Assembly (NCBI GenBank): GCA_030549335.1
Contig: CM060188.1
Span: 68,354,696-68,418,695 of the forward strand
Direction of reading: 5' to 3'
Origin: Pontederia crassipes
Taxonomy: Eukaryota > Streptophyta > Magnoliopsida > Commelinales > Pontederiaceae
DNA length: 64,000 nt
The notes below the pieces were generated by a model that saw only the letters and a list, made by a program, of their open reading frames with translations, made no database searches and was not told the DNA's origin. The position numbers and the translations under genes are program-made. Below, one piece after another: positions 23,100-35,841 of this stretch; within the stretch, counting starts at the first letter, position 1, and every line of letters starts with the position of its first letter.

Positions 23100-24082
23100 C
23101 TTCTATTTCGCCGAATTCGCCATTTTTAAGGTCGCTTAGCCAACACGACGAGGATGTTGGTCATCTTGAGGTCCCGATGGAGGATGCGGTGATCGTGTAT
23201 GCACTTTACGGCCCTCAGCAGTTGTAGCATTAAGAATTTGGTCTCGCCTTCTGAGAAATGACCCTGCCGTGACTGCAACACCTGCCAGAGGTTCGTGTAA
23301 GCAAAGTCCAAGACCAAGAACTTGCCCTCGCCTTCGGCGTCTTTGGCCAGGCCCTTGAGCTGCACAACATTTGGGTGCACTTGTAACACCCCTAGCCTGC
23401 ATGAATTTAAAAGGCATCTTGAAGCCCATGACCACCTCCATGTGGGACTATTCGAACCTCAGGTCGTTAGTCGTTACACACCTCTGCCCGCCAAGAAGGA
23501 TCCACCAATCGCTTCAGGGCAACGATTTGGCAAATCCAATGGTCATATGCCTTGAAGACAGTGCCGTAGCTGTCCTTGCCGATCTTGGTGGATACGTCGA
23601 AGTCATGCTCGATAATGCAGCACCCTTTTCTTGGCAACGTGCTTTTGCTTCTGCTCGGCCTTAGCAGTTTCCACGGAGGGGTCTTCGAGTCGAGGCTTCT
23701 TGCCAGCAGCCTCGGCCTCAGCAGTTGAAACGGAGGGATATTCGAGTCGAGGCTTCTTGGCAGCAAGTTGCCACTCTAGTTCGGCCTCAGCTTTTGTTGC
23801 CGAAGGGTTGCCGCGTCGAGGCTTCTTAGCAGAGGCTATCACTCTGGTTGGGCCTCAGATTTTGCTGCCGAAGGATCGCCGCATCGAGGTTTCTTGGCAG
23901 CAAGCAGCCTCAGCAGTTGCGGTGGTGGGATCATGGAGTCGAGGCTCCTTCTTGGCGGAAGGCAGCCGCTCCGTCTTGACCTCAGCAGTCGCCACAGAGA
24001 GATCATCGAGTCGAGGCCACTTCGTGGAAACTGGAATCTTCCCAAGGGGGGAGGCCAGCGTGTAGACAACAGGCGGAGCCAT
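23100..24082 (-). pseudogene. Cyclin-dependent-kinase-like Ser/Thr kinase pseudogene
   Basis: Read on the minus strand from ATG at 24082 (MAPPVVYT). The N-terminal part (to about 23640) consists of degenerate repeats centred on KKPRLEDPSV-TAEAE, spread over several frames. The kinase N-lobe follows at 23640-23467: a glycine loop IGKDSYGTVFKA and VALKRL with the ATP lysine. The C-lobe is at 23389-23126: VHPNVVQLKG, ETKFLMLQLLRAVKCIHDH and the catalytic loop HRDLKMTNIL, as in CDK-type kinases. The text then stops before DFG and the APE region. At least three frameshifts separate the parts and the first glycine of the loop motif is altered. There are no introns, so a processed copy or a member of an intronless CDK-like family is possible. 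Confidence 0.75.
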
Positions 24083-24303
24083 CGACGCAAAGCAGCAGCA
24101 GTAGCTATCGGTGGAAACATAGAAAGACAGGGAGCGCGGGCGCAGAGCAAGAAGAGAAGAAAAGAGAAAAGAGACGAGGTGGAGAAGAGAAGAGAATTGA
24201 AGAGAAGAGAGAGAGATCGTAAACTTAAAAAAGGAGAGAAAGAATTCAGAGAACCGTTGGAATTTTGAAAAAAAAGAAATAAGTAAAAACCATTGGATTG
24301 GAT

Positions 24304-25719
24304 TAGAGATGGAATTTTGGGCGGGCCGCATGGCCCGGCACACCGCCGGCCCGCCCAAAAGTCGTGCTCGCCCGGCATGGCATGGACACGGCCCGTGCAC
24401 GGAAACACGGACCGTGTCGTGCCATTCCGTGTCGAGTCGTCCTCCCACATTGTGGACATGACACAGCCAAGGCATGGTGAACACGGATCCAGCACGACAC
24501 AACCCATTTTAGCACGACACGCGCATAATGCATAACACGGTCCGCGCTGAAATCACACGACCCATGTTGTTTCGATTTGACAATATGATCATGGGCCGAG
24601 TTCACGGCCACGTTATGAGTACAACATGGATCATGTTTAAAGCAACGCGGGCCATGTTGAACCCCCTTCACCGCTTATAAAATGCGGCCGAGCTCCTCCC
24701 CTTTCTTCATCACTCTCATTATTTTTTCCCTCATCTTTCTCATACTCTCACTCTCTCTCTCTCTCTCTCAATGTGCTCTCTTCTCCTTCCCCAAATGGCC
24801 ACATCCACATCCCTCCCTTTCTCTCAATCTCATCTTCTCTCATTAAATAAGTAAGATATCATTTTCCCAATAGTTGTTCTTAGGTTCATTTCAAGTAATA
24901 CTATCTTTTCTCTTGAAATTAATCTAAATAGCGACTGTTGAGAATATGATATAATAATTACTCAATGAGAGTTTAAAATTTATAACTATATAATTATTAT
25001 ATAATAATAATAATTAAAGTAGTCAATAGTCACTAAACTAAAGTCATATATTATATTGTCATTTAATTGCTAGTTTACTTAGTATTTTGGTTATAAGATA
25101 GTTAAATACTAATTTACTTAGTATAACCTTGTTATAACTTAGTATATAGTAATTAGTAAATTAGTACTTAACTATCTATACTAGATTACAAGTATACTAA
25201 TACTACTAATATATATTTATTAAATACTTATCAATTAATTTTATGTATAAGGTTATAAGTTATAACTTATAACCTATTAGTTATTACTTAGTACTCAATT
25301 GTTCATTTTACAAATTTATTTACTTAATAATTATATTATTATACTGTATTGACTTAATGTATTTGAAAATTTAACTATATAATTGTTTATATAATGATTA
25401 AAGTAATTACTACTCACTAGACTCACTACTCACTAAGTCATATATTATAGAATAATTAATAATACTAACTATATTATATAATAATTTAATAAGTAAATTA
25501 AAAATTATAAAGTTCAAATTGGAAGGAAAAAATGAGTCGACCCGGCACGACCCGGCCCGGCCGGCCCAATCAAGTCGGGCCCAGACCGTGTCGGGGTCCA
25601 AAATGGACCGTGTGATACGACACGGCCCTTTTCAAAACAAGCCGTGTTGGCACGACACGGCCCGCGGTACGGTCAAACACAGGTTGACTGGCTTGATACG
25701 ACCCATTTATCCATCTCTA
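24304..25719. mobile_element. hAT-type non-autonomous transposon, 1416 bp, with perfect target duplication
   Basis: Flanked by a perfect 8-bp duplication GATTGGAT (24296-24303 and 25720-25727), with terminal inverted repeats TAGAGATGGA...TCCATCTCTA. An 8-bp duplication is diagnostic of the hAT superfamily. The outer 250 bp on each side are GC-rich and packed with short words such as GGCCCG, ACGACACGG and CCGTGTC in both orientations, while the middle (about 24850-25510) is extremely AT-rich. No transposase frame is present. Frames of up to 222 codons across it are by-products of the GC-rich arms. Confidence 0.9.
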
Positions 25720-25727
25720 GATTGGAT

Positions 25728-27470
25728 CATTGGACTCAAGAACAAAAACAAGGCGGGTCGCCAAAATCTGCTTTTTTATTTTTACAAATTTACCCTTTTT
25801 TAACTATTCCCTGCACGTAATAGCTAAAATCCTTCTTTAATTATTTTGGAGATATAGTTTTTTATTTATTCAATCGTGACTAGGATTTGCGTTTAATAAT
25901 GATCAACTTAATTACCAATAGACCATCACACGTAATTGTATTGAACAATATATATGTATATATATGTGTGTATAACTATATATATATAATCATATTTATA
26001 CATCTACACAGATATGTGTGTGTATATAACCTCTTCATTGGCTCAACAAAAAATTTAGAGACGACAAATAGAAATTTGCTTTCTTAATTTACCTCTTTCA
26101 AAATTATTTATTTAATTAGCAGCAATCTAATTAATATTTTAATGCACATAAATTAACAATTGATCATAATCTATTGCATTTATTCCCTAATGTCATTTAT
26201 GTCATTTACACTTATCAACTCATTCAATTTTTATATTTATTAAATACTTAGTTTTTATACAAGAATATATTGGACCAACATGTGGTAACCGTTAATATAT
26301 TGTTAATCTATTTATCCGCTTATAATATGGTCAAACCTTATAAACATTTATTGACTCTATTTTCATCTAAACATTTTTGCGCATTCGAACCTTTGGTTTG
26401 GTCATCCGAAAGTTCAACAATGGTGTAGATGATTGTGGCACTTATAATTTTCAATTAATCTTTCAAATCCAATTAATTCAAAAATCAAGCAACATTCTCA
26501 TAACATACATAGCATGATCAAAAGGATATTTAAATTAACATGAAATAAATCAAATCCATCTTCATTTGTGATAAAATTCATACATGGGTCCATTTTTATT
26601 CTTACTTCCATATGCAACATATGGTCACCAGAACATTATGAACATAGGATCAAGGCTTCATACTAACAATTTCATAGGGCACCATTAAGCATCATTAATG
26701 ATGGATTTACGGTCAAACCAATTGGTTCAAAGTCATCATCCAAGATTGATCATAGTAACTTATGGAAGTCCTAATATGATCAAGATACATATGAATCACA
26801 ATAGAGAGTATGGTAATTGATCAATATCGATTCATGCATATAGTCAAGGCAAACTTAACAATAAAAACCTAATTTCGTTGGTTTCTTCTTCAACCAAACA
26901 TGAGAGCGTTAATCTTAAACATAAAACATCATTCTTTTGTGCAAAATAAGGTCCTAAGCACGCATCTAGCCTCAAGATCAAATCTTATGGAATAGATCCA
27001 TTATATACTCCTTTTTGTCATATCTTTTATTCCTTTTGTTGTTCGTCCACTTCAAAAAATTATTTGCGTCATTCATATCATCATTTAACAATTATAACTA
27101 TTTTTTCGACTCTACTTGGGCATTCTAGATTGGCCAGCTCATAAAGACTACTAGCTTTTTTTTTCTCCCAATGTGCCTAATGTCATTTCTGACTACTCTA
27201 GGTGCCAAAACTTTTTTGAATTTGTATCCACTAAGTTTTATTTAAGTGGCAACTATGTAATGAATTGGAAATAAATATAATTGAATAGTCTAGGAATAAA
27301 TAAAATATTCTAAGTTTGTTTACTGGGAAAGAATATAAATATATTAGGTGTATCTGAAAACACACTAAATTTGTTCTTGAACAAAATTGCCATATCCCCA
27401 TAGATGCTCCGATTTTGCAATGCAACCATAGCGATTATGCTTCCAAGGAAAATAAAAAAAACTAATGTTA
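25728..27470. other. AT-rich spacer without recognised gene
   Basis: Contains AT/GT-type simple repeats at about 25950-26025. No supported coding region, RNA gene or element ends were seen. Confidence 0.5.
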
Positions 27471-27474
27471 TAAG

Positions 27475-27975
27475 ACTCGATCCGACCATCGATCCGGATT
27501 GATCAACGAGTCAGGTCAGACCGATTGGATTGGGTCGAACTGGATGATTGGATTGGATAATATAAATTAATAAAAGAATAAAAAAAATTAAAAAAAATTA
27601 TTATAATATTGTTAATATAATATCTTATCTAAGAAAAAATATAAAATATAGTATAATAAAGTAAAATAAAATAATTCAGATTAAATAATATAATAAAGTA
27701 ACATAAATTAAGTCATCAACATAAATAAAAAAAATTTATGAGGTAGTTATAAATAAAAAGAATATCGATAAAAATTTATATATGTGACAAGGGAACATTA
27801 AAATATAAATTTCAAGTAAATATATATATAATATGTCTAAATATTTTAATAATTTGTTTATATTTTATTTTTTATTTTAGAAATTGATCCGATCGGGGTC
27901 GATCAAACATGTCGGGTCAGTCGATTGAACTCGGATTTTAATCAGGTTTAACCGAATCAAACTCTTTCCCGAGTT
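27475..27975. repeat. GC-armed, AT-cored element resembling the hAT-like group
   Basis: GC-rich arms (27475-27550 with CGATCCGACC and GGGTCGAAC; 27885-27970 with GATCGGGGTC and GGGTCAG) enclose about 330 bp of nearly pure A/T. This is the layout of the delimited hAT-like elements in this window, but I found no clean inverted terminus or target duplication. Confidence 0.4.
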
Positions 27976-28567
27976 TCAAGCAGATGTAATGTAGTCAAGC
28001 TCTCTTGTATAAAGAAGTTTAATATGAATTGTGGGAAATTATTTAATAAAAAATAGGACTATTTCTTTTAACCTCCAAAACATCTTTTTCACGATCTTAA
28101 ATTATACGTTTATATCTCTTATATTTGTTCAAATTATTTTCTTTCATTAACTTGCATCTAAAATTTGGTTACTTTTTTAAATAATTACAAAATATTATTG
28201 TTGCGCTTACATCCTTATATATATTTCATATGAACTAATGGCTTGATATTAAGAATAGGTATAAACCAACGCCCAGGATTAGTCGTTTAAATAAAAGCGA
28301 TCGTTCATCTTCTACACCTGGTCAAGTGACCTGATGCGGCCATTGATCACGATCATTGCCATTACAATTTTTTGGTGCCAAATCATCGAAAAAAACAATT
28401 TAATGCCACCACGTTACTCATATTTCCTTAATTTTTGCAATATTTTTAAAGTCAGAGCTATCATTGGTCAATCAACTGGGTGACGATTCCATCGGCTCAA
28501 TCGGATTCCATCGGATTAAATCAATTTTTTATTAAAATAATATTAAAGTAATTAAAATATGGGTAAT

Positions 28568-30261
28568 CGATGTATGCAAAATTCAACATATGTTTAGTAT
28601 TGTATTTAATATTATTTCAAATAATTTTCTAATGACATGCATCATTTTTTGAACTTATTTACATTAATTTTACAAAAATAAAAATCTATCTAAATATTGT
28701 ATTTTATTATTTAGAAAGCAAGAAAATAGAATTATGAAGCCAACAAAAAAATTCACACTTAAATTAGAACTACAACGGAGCTAGAAAGTAAAAAACGGTG
28801 AAGCTATCAAGAGTAGGAATTGCGCTGTTATGAGAGGGCTGTGAAGGATCTATTACGAGCTGTGATCGAGGTCGTGAAATTATCATAGGTCATTAAAATA
28901 TATTTTGCCACCCCAAAAAGTTACCCAAGGCACGATTTGACCAACTTATCATAGGGCGTGAAATTCATAATTTTTATGTGAATCGGACATTGTAAGGACC
29001 GTGAAAACTCTTTTCACGAACCATGAAAACTCATTTTTAGTCCGATTCGAATACTGTTTAGGTTGTGAAATCACTCTTATAACCCGTGATGAAGTCTAAG
29101 TTCGAGATTTGAAATAATTTCAAATGCACAAGGACTCCTACACATATTATATGATCCCAAGATGATTTGAAAATATATTGTGAATCAAATTTCGAAGTTT
29201 GACAAGACCAAAATAAATCAATTATACTTCGATTTTTTCTTATTTTGAATAGAAAAATGTTTTTGTTTCTTCTCCGATTTTTTGGAAACCTGAACCCCAT
29301 AACTAGAGTTCTAACTTTCTACAACTAAAAGAAAGGATGCTAGGGACGGCAACATGTGCTTTGAAGATAAAAATGCGAGAGCAACTTGAAGAACAACCGA
29401 AAGTACTTTTGTGCCGTGATCTCGGACGAGGGTCGTGCTGTAGTTTTCAGTTCTATTTTTTATATTACTTTCAATTTTATTTTACGTCGGGATAATGAAT
29501 TTCATGCTTAAAAGTTCTATACTTTTACTCTTTGTAATATGAACAATTTAGTTTATTTTTTTAGTTAGTTTATTTCTGCCAAAGAGTCTTATTATTAAAA
29601 CAACTTGTGAACCTTTGTATAGTTTTTAAGAACATGATTGCTCTATTTAATCGTTAGTTTTAATTCAATTATTAGTTGATTATTAACTAGGTAGTGTAAT
29701 CAATGTTTTAATTCATAATTTTTTGTAAGCAATTTATGTCGTAATCTATTAGAGCCAGGTGGAGTATTAGATTGCGTGGTCTATCAAGTTGACTTAGTGA
29801 GCGATTTGGTAGCATAGGAATTACAACTTAAAGTATTCTAATCTAATAGCATTCATAGTAGGGCCGGGTGGAGTATTATCATCTTATTTAAGATTAAGAA
29901 TAGTTGATTTAGTTAGTTAGGAAGATCATACTTTAGGTGTTCCTAATCCATTTAAAAGTTGAACCTGATTATCTTTCGATTAAATTAATTGTTGCAGAAG
30001 TGAAATAAGTTTGTTTTAAAACATTTTAATCCATCCTAAGACCCTAAACATCATTAGTTTAGTTTAGTTTTATTCTTTACTTTTTCTGTCAGTTTATTTT
30101 CTACAACTCTTTTACCCAAACCATATGATCTTATTAGCCTCTGAAATTACTTTAATTAAGTAAGTTAATTTCTCGTGAGTTTGACACTCTACTTATTATA
30201 CTTTATTACTTATGCGACTAGTGCACTTGCTAACATTTAATTATTATTAATTCTCGCATCA
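28568..30261 (+). mobile_element. Ty3/Gypsy 5' LTR (copy D)
   Basis: It starts CGATGTATGCAAAATTCAAC and continues through blocks equivalent to the minus-strand LTR start at 15049 (for example GCATCATTTTTTGAACTTAT versus its copy-B counterpart). It ends with the GTGCACTTGCTAAC block and ATTCTCGCATCA. Its length of 1694 bp agrees with the reconstructed copy-B LTR of about 1697 bp. A primer site follows immediately. Confidence 0.75.
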
Positions 30262-30287
30262 AGTTTTCGACGTCGTTGTCGGAGAAT
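30262..30287 (+). promoter_or_regulatory. Primer-binding site, Asp-tRNA type (decayed)
   Basis: TTTTCGACGTCGTTGTCGGA matches, with several changes, the TTTTGGCGCCGTTGCCGGGG string next to the 5' LTR of plant Athila/Tat-type Gypsy elements. This supports a non-chromovirus Gypsy assignment for copies A-D. Confidence 0.65.
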
Positions 30288-30539
30288 TATTCTTTACTTA
30301 CTACTTTTATTTCACATTATTTTGAGACTTTATTTTTTTGTTACCTTCACATTTTTCTTGAGTTGTGTAAAGTTTTCAAGTTTATATCTTTCATACACGA
30401 CTCCACTCTCATGCTCATATCACTACATCCTCAATGGAAAAGAAGAAATCGTCTGCCAAACAACAATTTAAGAAAGATAAAGTTGTTGTCCAACAACATA
30501 AAGTTCACAAGGAGTAACAACAACAACAAGATGCCTCAG

Positions 30540-31480
30540 CAATCTCATTTTTAAAACTTCACCATGGATTCAGAAGTTATCATCACATCCAAGTTGAATC
30601 CTTTGTTGAAACAACTCTCCAAATCCTATCTAATCGAAAATTTGGAGAGTCAACTTTCAAACTTGTTATATCGAAGTGAAGAAATGAAGGATGTCATTAC
30701 AACACATCTCAATTTAAAACCTTCAGTTGAGTCAAAAGTTGACCTCGAAGGGATGATGGGTCAACTTATTACAACAATTGAAAGGAAGCTCCAAACATAG
30801 GATCAACACATTCCAAATCTGGCAGCTCAGTTATCTCAAATCTAAAAGCAAATTTAAGTGGATGATTCGATTTGATTATTCAATACGGAGCTCAAGCAAA
30901 CCTACACGCATTAGACAGTCAAGTTGTACAATTGACTTTTCTAAAATCTGAATATCCAAAGTACATTGATGGGAGCCCGACCTTCAGAAGGTGTCATTCA
31001 AGGACAAAGTTTTCAACAAGGACAACAACTACGTGATGACTTGTAAAGGAGGCAAGTGCATACATTATTGAAGATGGATAAATTCGAAGGAGGAGCTCAC
31101 CTTCGGAGGTCCCCACTACTCAAACTTTGTCTCCAACTCTGACATTGTCATCATCAACACCAATTGCCACAACTCTGCAAAGTAAAAAATTACCAAGGAG
31201 AGAAAGCACATCACTGACAACAACAAAAACCTCTCTTATTACAACAATTCAGAGGCAAATCAAAGAAAAACAAAGAAGAATGCCACTAGCACTGGAGACA
31301 TCATCCACACCAAAGACACCAACCACATTAGTCATGGCAACCTAAGAATCATTCAACAATTCATGTTAATCAGCAACATAATTCTTTAATTCAACCTAAG
31401 AAGGTTGTTGTACTTGAAGAACCTCTACCACCGAACGAAGGCACAAAGGTGAAAATGTTAGGCATGATCTGCCATTACAT
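30540..31480 (+). pseudogene. Gypsy gag-like relic with coiled coil (copy D)
   Basis: The frame at 30564-30800 encodes SKLNPLLKQLSKSYLIENLE, then a MMGQLITTIERKL segment. After a stop it continues DQHIPNLAAQLSQI. The same order of motifs is found on the minus strand at 63450-63690, so this is a real conserved family protein. NL-AQL near the end resembles the NLE-QLGQLA motif in the gag C-terminus of Athila/Tat elements. Further fragments in shifting frames reach about 31480. No pol follows. Confidence 0.6.
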
Positions 31481-32602
31481 TTGCTAAGCCTCACCACACG
31501 AAGCATTCACGATCACATCTAATAATCCCGATGAATTATTTCTTAATTGCATTTTTATTACTAATTGACCATCTTATATTAAACTCAGCATATGCCTTTT
31601 GCGCAGTCAAGCTAATGAAGACTAAGCTTGGAAGAGTTCCATCACTAGATGATCATATTAAAATTATACTTAGTTTTTACTTTAATTCATGTGCATTCAA
31701 ATCCTAAAATATTCATAGAATGATAGTTATACTTAATCTACATGCATTTTTCATCTCGGCATAATATCATTTTACACTTAATATACCTATTTGATTAAGT
31801 TATTTTGTGTCTCTAATTTACCTATTTCTTGTAGTGCTTACACATTTGAGATATTTGACATCTTGAACTAGCGCTCATTTTTTAAAATTTCATTTGAAGA
31901 CATTATGCTTGTTGTCAAATCAAGCAAAAAAGAGAAACATTCATGTTGGAAAATAAGGAGGGGACCTTACATTGCAAGCTGCCAAAAAGAAGTGTAGAAG
32001 GAATCTTTTTCTTAGAAAGGGACTAGAGGATAGGTGGCATTAAAGGATGTAGTGAAAGTTTCTTATGGAAATCAAAGGGTGATGACAATGCCACGTAAAA
32101 GGCGAATATTCAAAAGTAAGAGAGGAGGGGCAGTTTGTCGGTTGAATTTGAGAGATGAAGAGAAGAAGGAAGAACGAGGAGAGGAAGTTGCAAGACCAAT
32201 TTTTGAGCTAAATTTAGTAGCTTTTACATTTCATAATGTCATTGATTTAGTTTCTCATTTGTTTTGTAATGAATTTGACATCAATGAGGAGCTAAATCTC
32301 TAGCTCACTCAAGGTAAAATGCAGTTTGATGCTATGAAGGATGGATAATGATGAACTATTGCTGTTATTGATATTAGTTTTCTATTTTGAGCATAATGTT
32401 GTTAATGTAAATTGAAGCTTGTTTAGAATGCTAGCTGAGAAGTCATTTTATGTTCTACCAATATTCAATTATGTATATGGTGTTCATATTGACATTAATA
32501 TCTTTATATTTGAATGCATGTTGATAATCTTATATGTGGATTCTCTTTGAAATCTTGATTGACACTGAAATCACTAAAAAGTGGCATTTATGTAACTGTT
32601 GG
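31481..32602. other. Degenerate repeat DNA with a CACTA terminus at 31821-31835
   Basis: TATTTCTTGTAGTG, ending at 31835, is the complement of a CACTACAAGAAATA transposon end. I could not find its left partner. A frame of 89 codons at 32034-32303 is lysine/arginine/glutamate-rich and unrecognised. No supported gene. Confidence 0.45.
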
Positions 32603-32925
32603 TTGATAATGTCTTGATTATGAATCCAATTACAACTGAACCCCTATACTAATCATGCGCTAAGATAGTGGCTGTGACGAAATCGTTCATCTCTTACGGG
32701 GTCTAATAATGGGTATGTATTGGAGGTCCCTTATGGGGTCCCTATGTACCGAAGTTCCCTATATAAACTTCATGATGGCTAGGTTATTTCGCATCTTTGT
32801 AATCATCAATATTCCATAGAATAAAGAGAGCCACCATCCGAGGATGTAAGCCAGTTTATGGTGAACATCAAAAATCTCGTGTGTTCTTTTGTATTTGTGT
32901 GATCACTCTCCCTCTTTTCGTAACA
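32603..32925 (+). repeat. 5' LTR of the Copia element
   Basis: Contains a possible promoter/leader segment (CTATATAAACTTCATGATGG, 32759-32778) and ends CTTTTCGTAACA. It corresponds to 35842-36125. Confidence 0.7.
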
Positions 32926-32999
32926 AACTAATATTCAGTCTTAGGGTTTGACAGTGATTCTCAATCACGCAAAAAGATGATGTCACACAACGTGAAGGT

Positions 33000-35740
33000 G
33001 GAGAAGTTCACTAGCAAAAATAATTTTGGGTTGTGTAAGATCAAGATGTGGGCGCTTCTGAAACAATAAGGAGTCTGGACGCCGCTCATGAATATGTCGA
33101 AGGGAAAATTAAATGAGGAAGACTCCATGGGCAAAATAAAAAGAGATCGATCTCACTAATTTGGCGACACAACGCACAACTATTGTGCATGGCGAATGAG
33201 GTGATAATTGAGGTCGCAAATGAAGAAATGACAGTCGATCTATGGTTGAGTCTCCACAGTTTATATATGACGAAGTTCCTCACCAACAAGTTGTTGTTAA
33301 AGCAACGTTTGTTCACCCTAAATATGCATGAAGGTACCCCTCTAAAGGAACATCTTGATCACTTGAATTGTTTGTTGATGAAATTAAGAAATATTGATGT
33401 GAAAATTAAGAATGAAGATGTTGCTCTACTTCTGTTAGTTTCACTTCTATGATTATTTGAAAGGAAATTATAACTCTGGAATAAGTGAGATCGAGTCTTC
33501 ATACTCGTGAACTTCGACATAGGGCATTTGGAAATTTCGCAGAGACAAGCCACAGGATTGGACATACCTCGAATTCGAAGAAATCCAAGCCAAAGAAGAA
33601 GAAGATTACCTCCAAAGACATCTATAATTACTGTAAGGAATCGAGTCATTGAAAGAAAGATTGTCCAAAGAAGAAGAAGGCCTCTGTTGCCGTGATGGCA
33701 CATAAAAAAAATGAAGATTCAAAAGATGATTTGGTTATGACTGCTACTAGAGAAGGATGTGCTAGTTCTTTATTCGGGGTTTTCCTACCATATAACTCCG
33801 AATAGAGAATGGTTCTCATTTTTCATAAGACTGATGGTGGAAATATCATCATGGGCAATAATGCATCGTGTCAAATAGTTGGGATCAATTTTGTGCCGAT
33901 CAAGACTCATGACAATCTTTGAGAACGTTGATAGATGTCCGTAATTGAAGAAGAATTTGAAGAAAAAATTGATATCACTTGAGGTCTTGAACTCTAAAGG
34001 TTGTTAAATCAATACTGGAGGCATTCTCATGGTCATGAAGGGTGATGATAAAGTTCTGAAGGGAGTCAGATAAAATCCCCTGTACATATTACAAGGCAAA
34101 ATAGTCTTAGATGTTGCTGTAGTGGCTAATTCATCAGAATAAAAAAAGTCCAGGCTGTGGCACATGCAACTTGGACATATGAGTCAGAATGGAATAAACA
34201 TTCTCAGCAAGCGATGTCGTTTGAGAGATCAAAAGATATCTGAAATCCACTTTTGCAAGCATTATGTATTTGGTAAACAACGAAGGTCTAAATTTGATGA
34301 AGCAGTGCACAGACCGAAGGCGACAGTTGACTACATCCATGTTGATTGTTGGGGTCCCTCTCATGTTTCATCATTAGAAGGTGCTAGGTACTTCTTGTTC
34401 ATGATTGATGACTACAACAGGATTACTTGGGTATTTTTTATGAAACAGAAGAGTGAGTCATTCAAGGCCTTCAAGTAGTTGAAAGCTTTGGTGGAGAATC
34501 AGACTTCGAAAAAAGTGAAGCATCTTTGCACTGATAATGACCTAGAGTTCTATTCTGCTGATTCAACTAGTTCTCTAAAGATGAAGACATTGTCAGCCAT
34601 CACACTGTCAGGGATGCTCCACAGCAAAATGGAGTAATAGAATGAATGAACAAGATGCTTCTGGAGAGAATAAGGTGCATGCTCTCTAATGCTAGCCTAA
34701 TAGGATATTCTGGGTTGAAGTTATTAACACAGCTTGCTACTTGGTGAATCGAAGCCTGGTGACTGTGATGGATCTTAAGACTCCTACTGAGATATGATCA
34801 AAAAATCTTATTGATTATACTAGTTTAAAAGTTTTTTTGTTATCCAATATAATATCATGTTAGTGAAGGAAAATTAGAATCAATGGCCAAAAAATGGGTG
34901 TTTGTGGGATATGGTGCAGGAATGAAAGGCTACAGAATCTATTCACCTTTAGACCATAAAATCATCCACAGCAGAAGTGTGACATTTGATGAAGCATTAA
35001 AGGTGAAGGCTGAAGAAAGTGCCAACAAATAGGTGCATATTGATGTTACTCTGGCTGAGGATGATGTCTCGAGTACATGTATGCCATGGTACTGTAGAGA
35101 AGAATATATGTCTCGAGTTCCCTATGCTAGTGCAATTGGAAGTCTCATGTATGGCATGGTCTACTCTAGACTTGACATTGCTCATGCTATGAGTGTAATA
35201 TAGGAAAATAGCATTGACATGCAGTGAAATAAATCTTTCGATATTTGAGAGGAACATCTGATATTGGCTTCATCTACAGAAGTGATAAAGAGTGTTTGAT
35301 TGCAAGGTACTCGAATCTAGACTATGTTGCAGATGTTGATGAAAGACGATCTATGACAAGCTGTATTTTCATTTTTTATGGTTCGATTATTAGTTAGAAA
35401 GTCACACTTCAGCCATCAATTACATCATCTATCATAGAGGTTGATTACATAGCATTAACAAAAGTTGCTAAATAAGGCATCTGATTGAAAGGTCTAGTTG
35501 AATATCCCAGATTGCATCAGAAGCAAGCTATAGTGCATTGTGACAACTTGAGTGAAATATGCTTAGCCAAGGAATAAGTCCATCATGAAAGAACCAAACA
35601 CATTGATGTTAGATATCACTTCATTTGCACTGAGAAGATGATCAAGGTGAAGAAGATTGATATTAAAGATAATCCAGCTGATATGTTCATCAAATTTATT
35701 CCTCATAGCAAGTTTCAATGTTGTTTGTACTTACTAAATA
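33000..35740 (+). pseudogene. Copia gag-pol relic with reverse transcriptase deleted
   Basis: Gag (33000-33480) contains LKQRLFTLNMHEGTPLKEHL, a typical Copia UBN2-type gag motif. A basic zinc-knuckle-like part follows (about 33590-33690). Integrase (about 34130-34800) reads MTHMSQNGI-like text, VDYIHVDCWGPSHVSSLEGA, CTDND and LLERIRCMLSNA. After the integrase tail (near 35080), text jumps at about 35105 to MSRVPYASAIGSLMYGMVYS, which belongs to the RNase H-side segment, so most of the reverse transcriptase is gone. RNase H continues to about 35740. Many stops and shifts. It is closely related to 19640-21960. Confidence 0.8.
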
Positions 35741-35841
35741 TCAACACTTGGTAATAGCCCCAAAGTGAGGTTGGCAGCGGTGTGGCATGGCATTGAAGAT
35801 CTTTGTGCTCTGAAAATGATTCAAGTCAAGGTAGAGATTTA

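Noticed and set aside
23839..24535. Frames of up to 222 codons on both strands
   Set aside because: They span the junction of the kinase pseudogene and the hAT arm; stop-poor because of GC-rich repeats, with no conserved domain running through.
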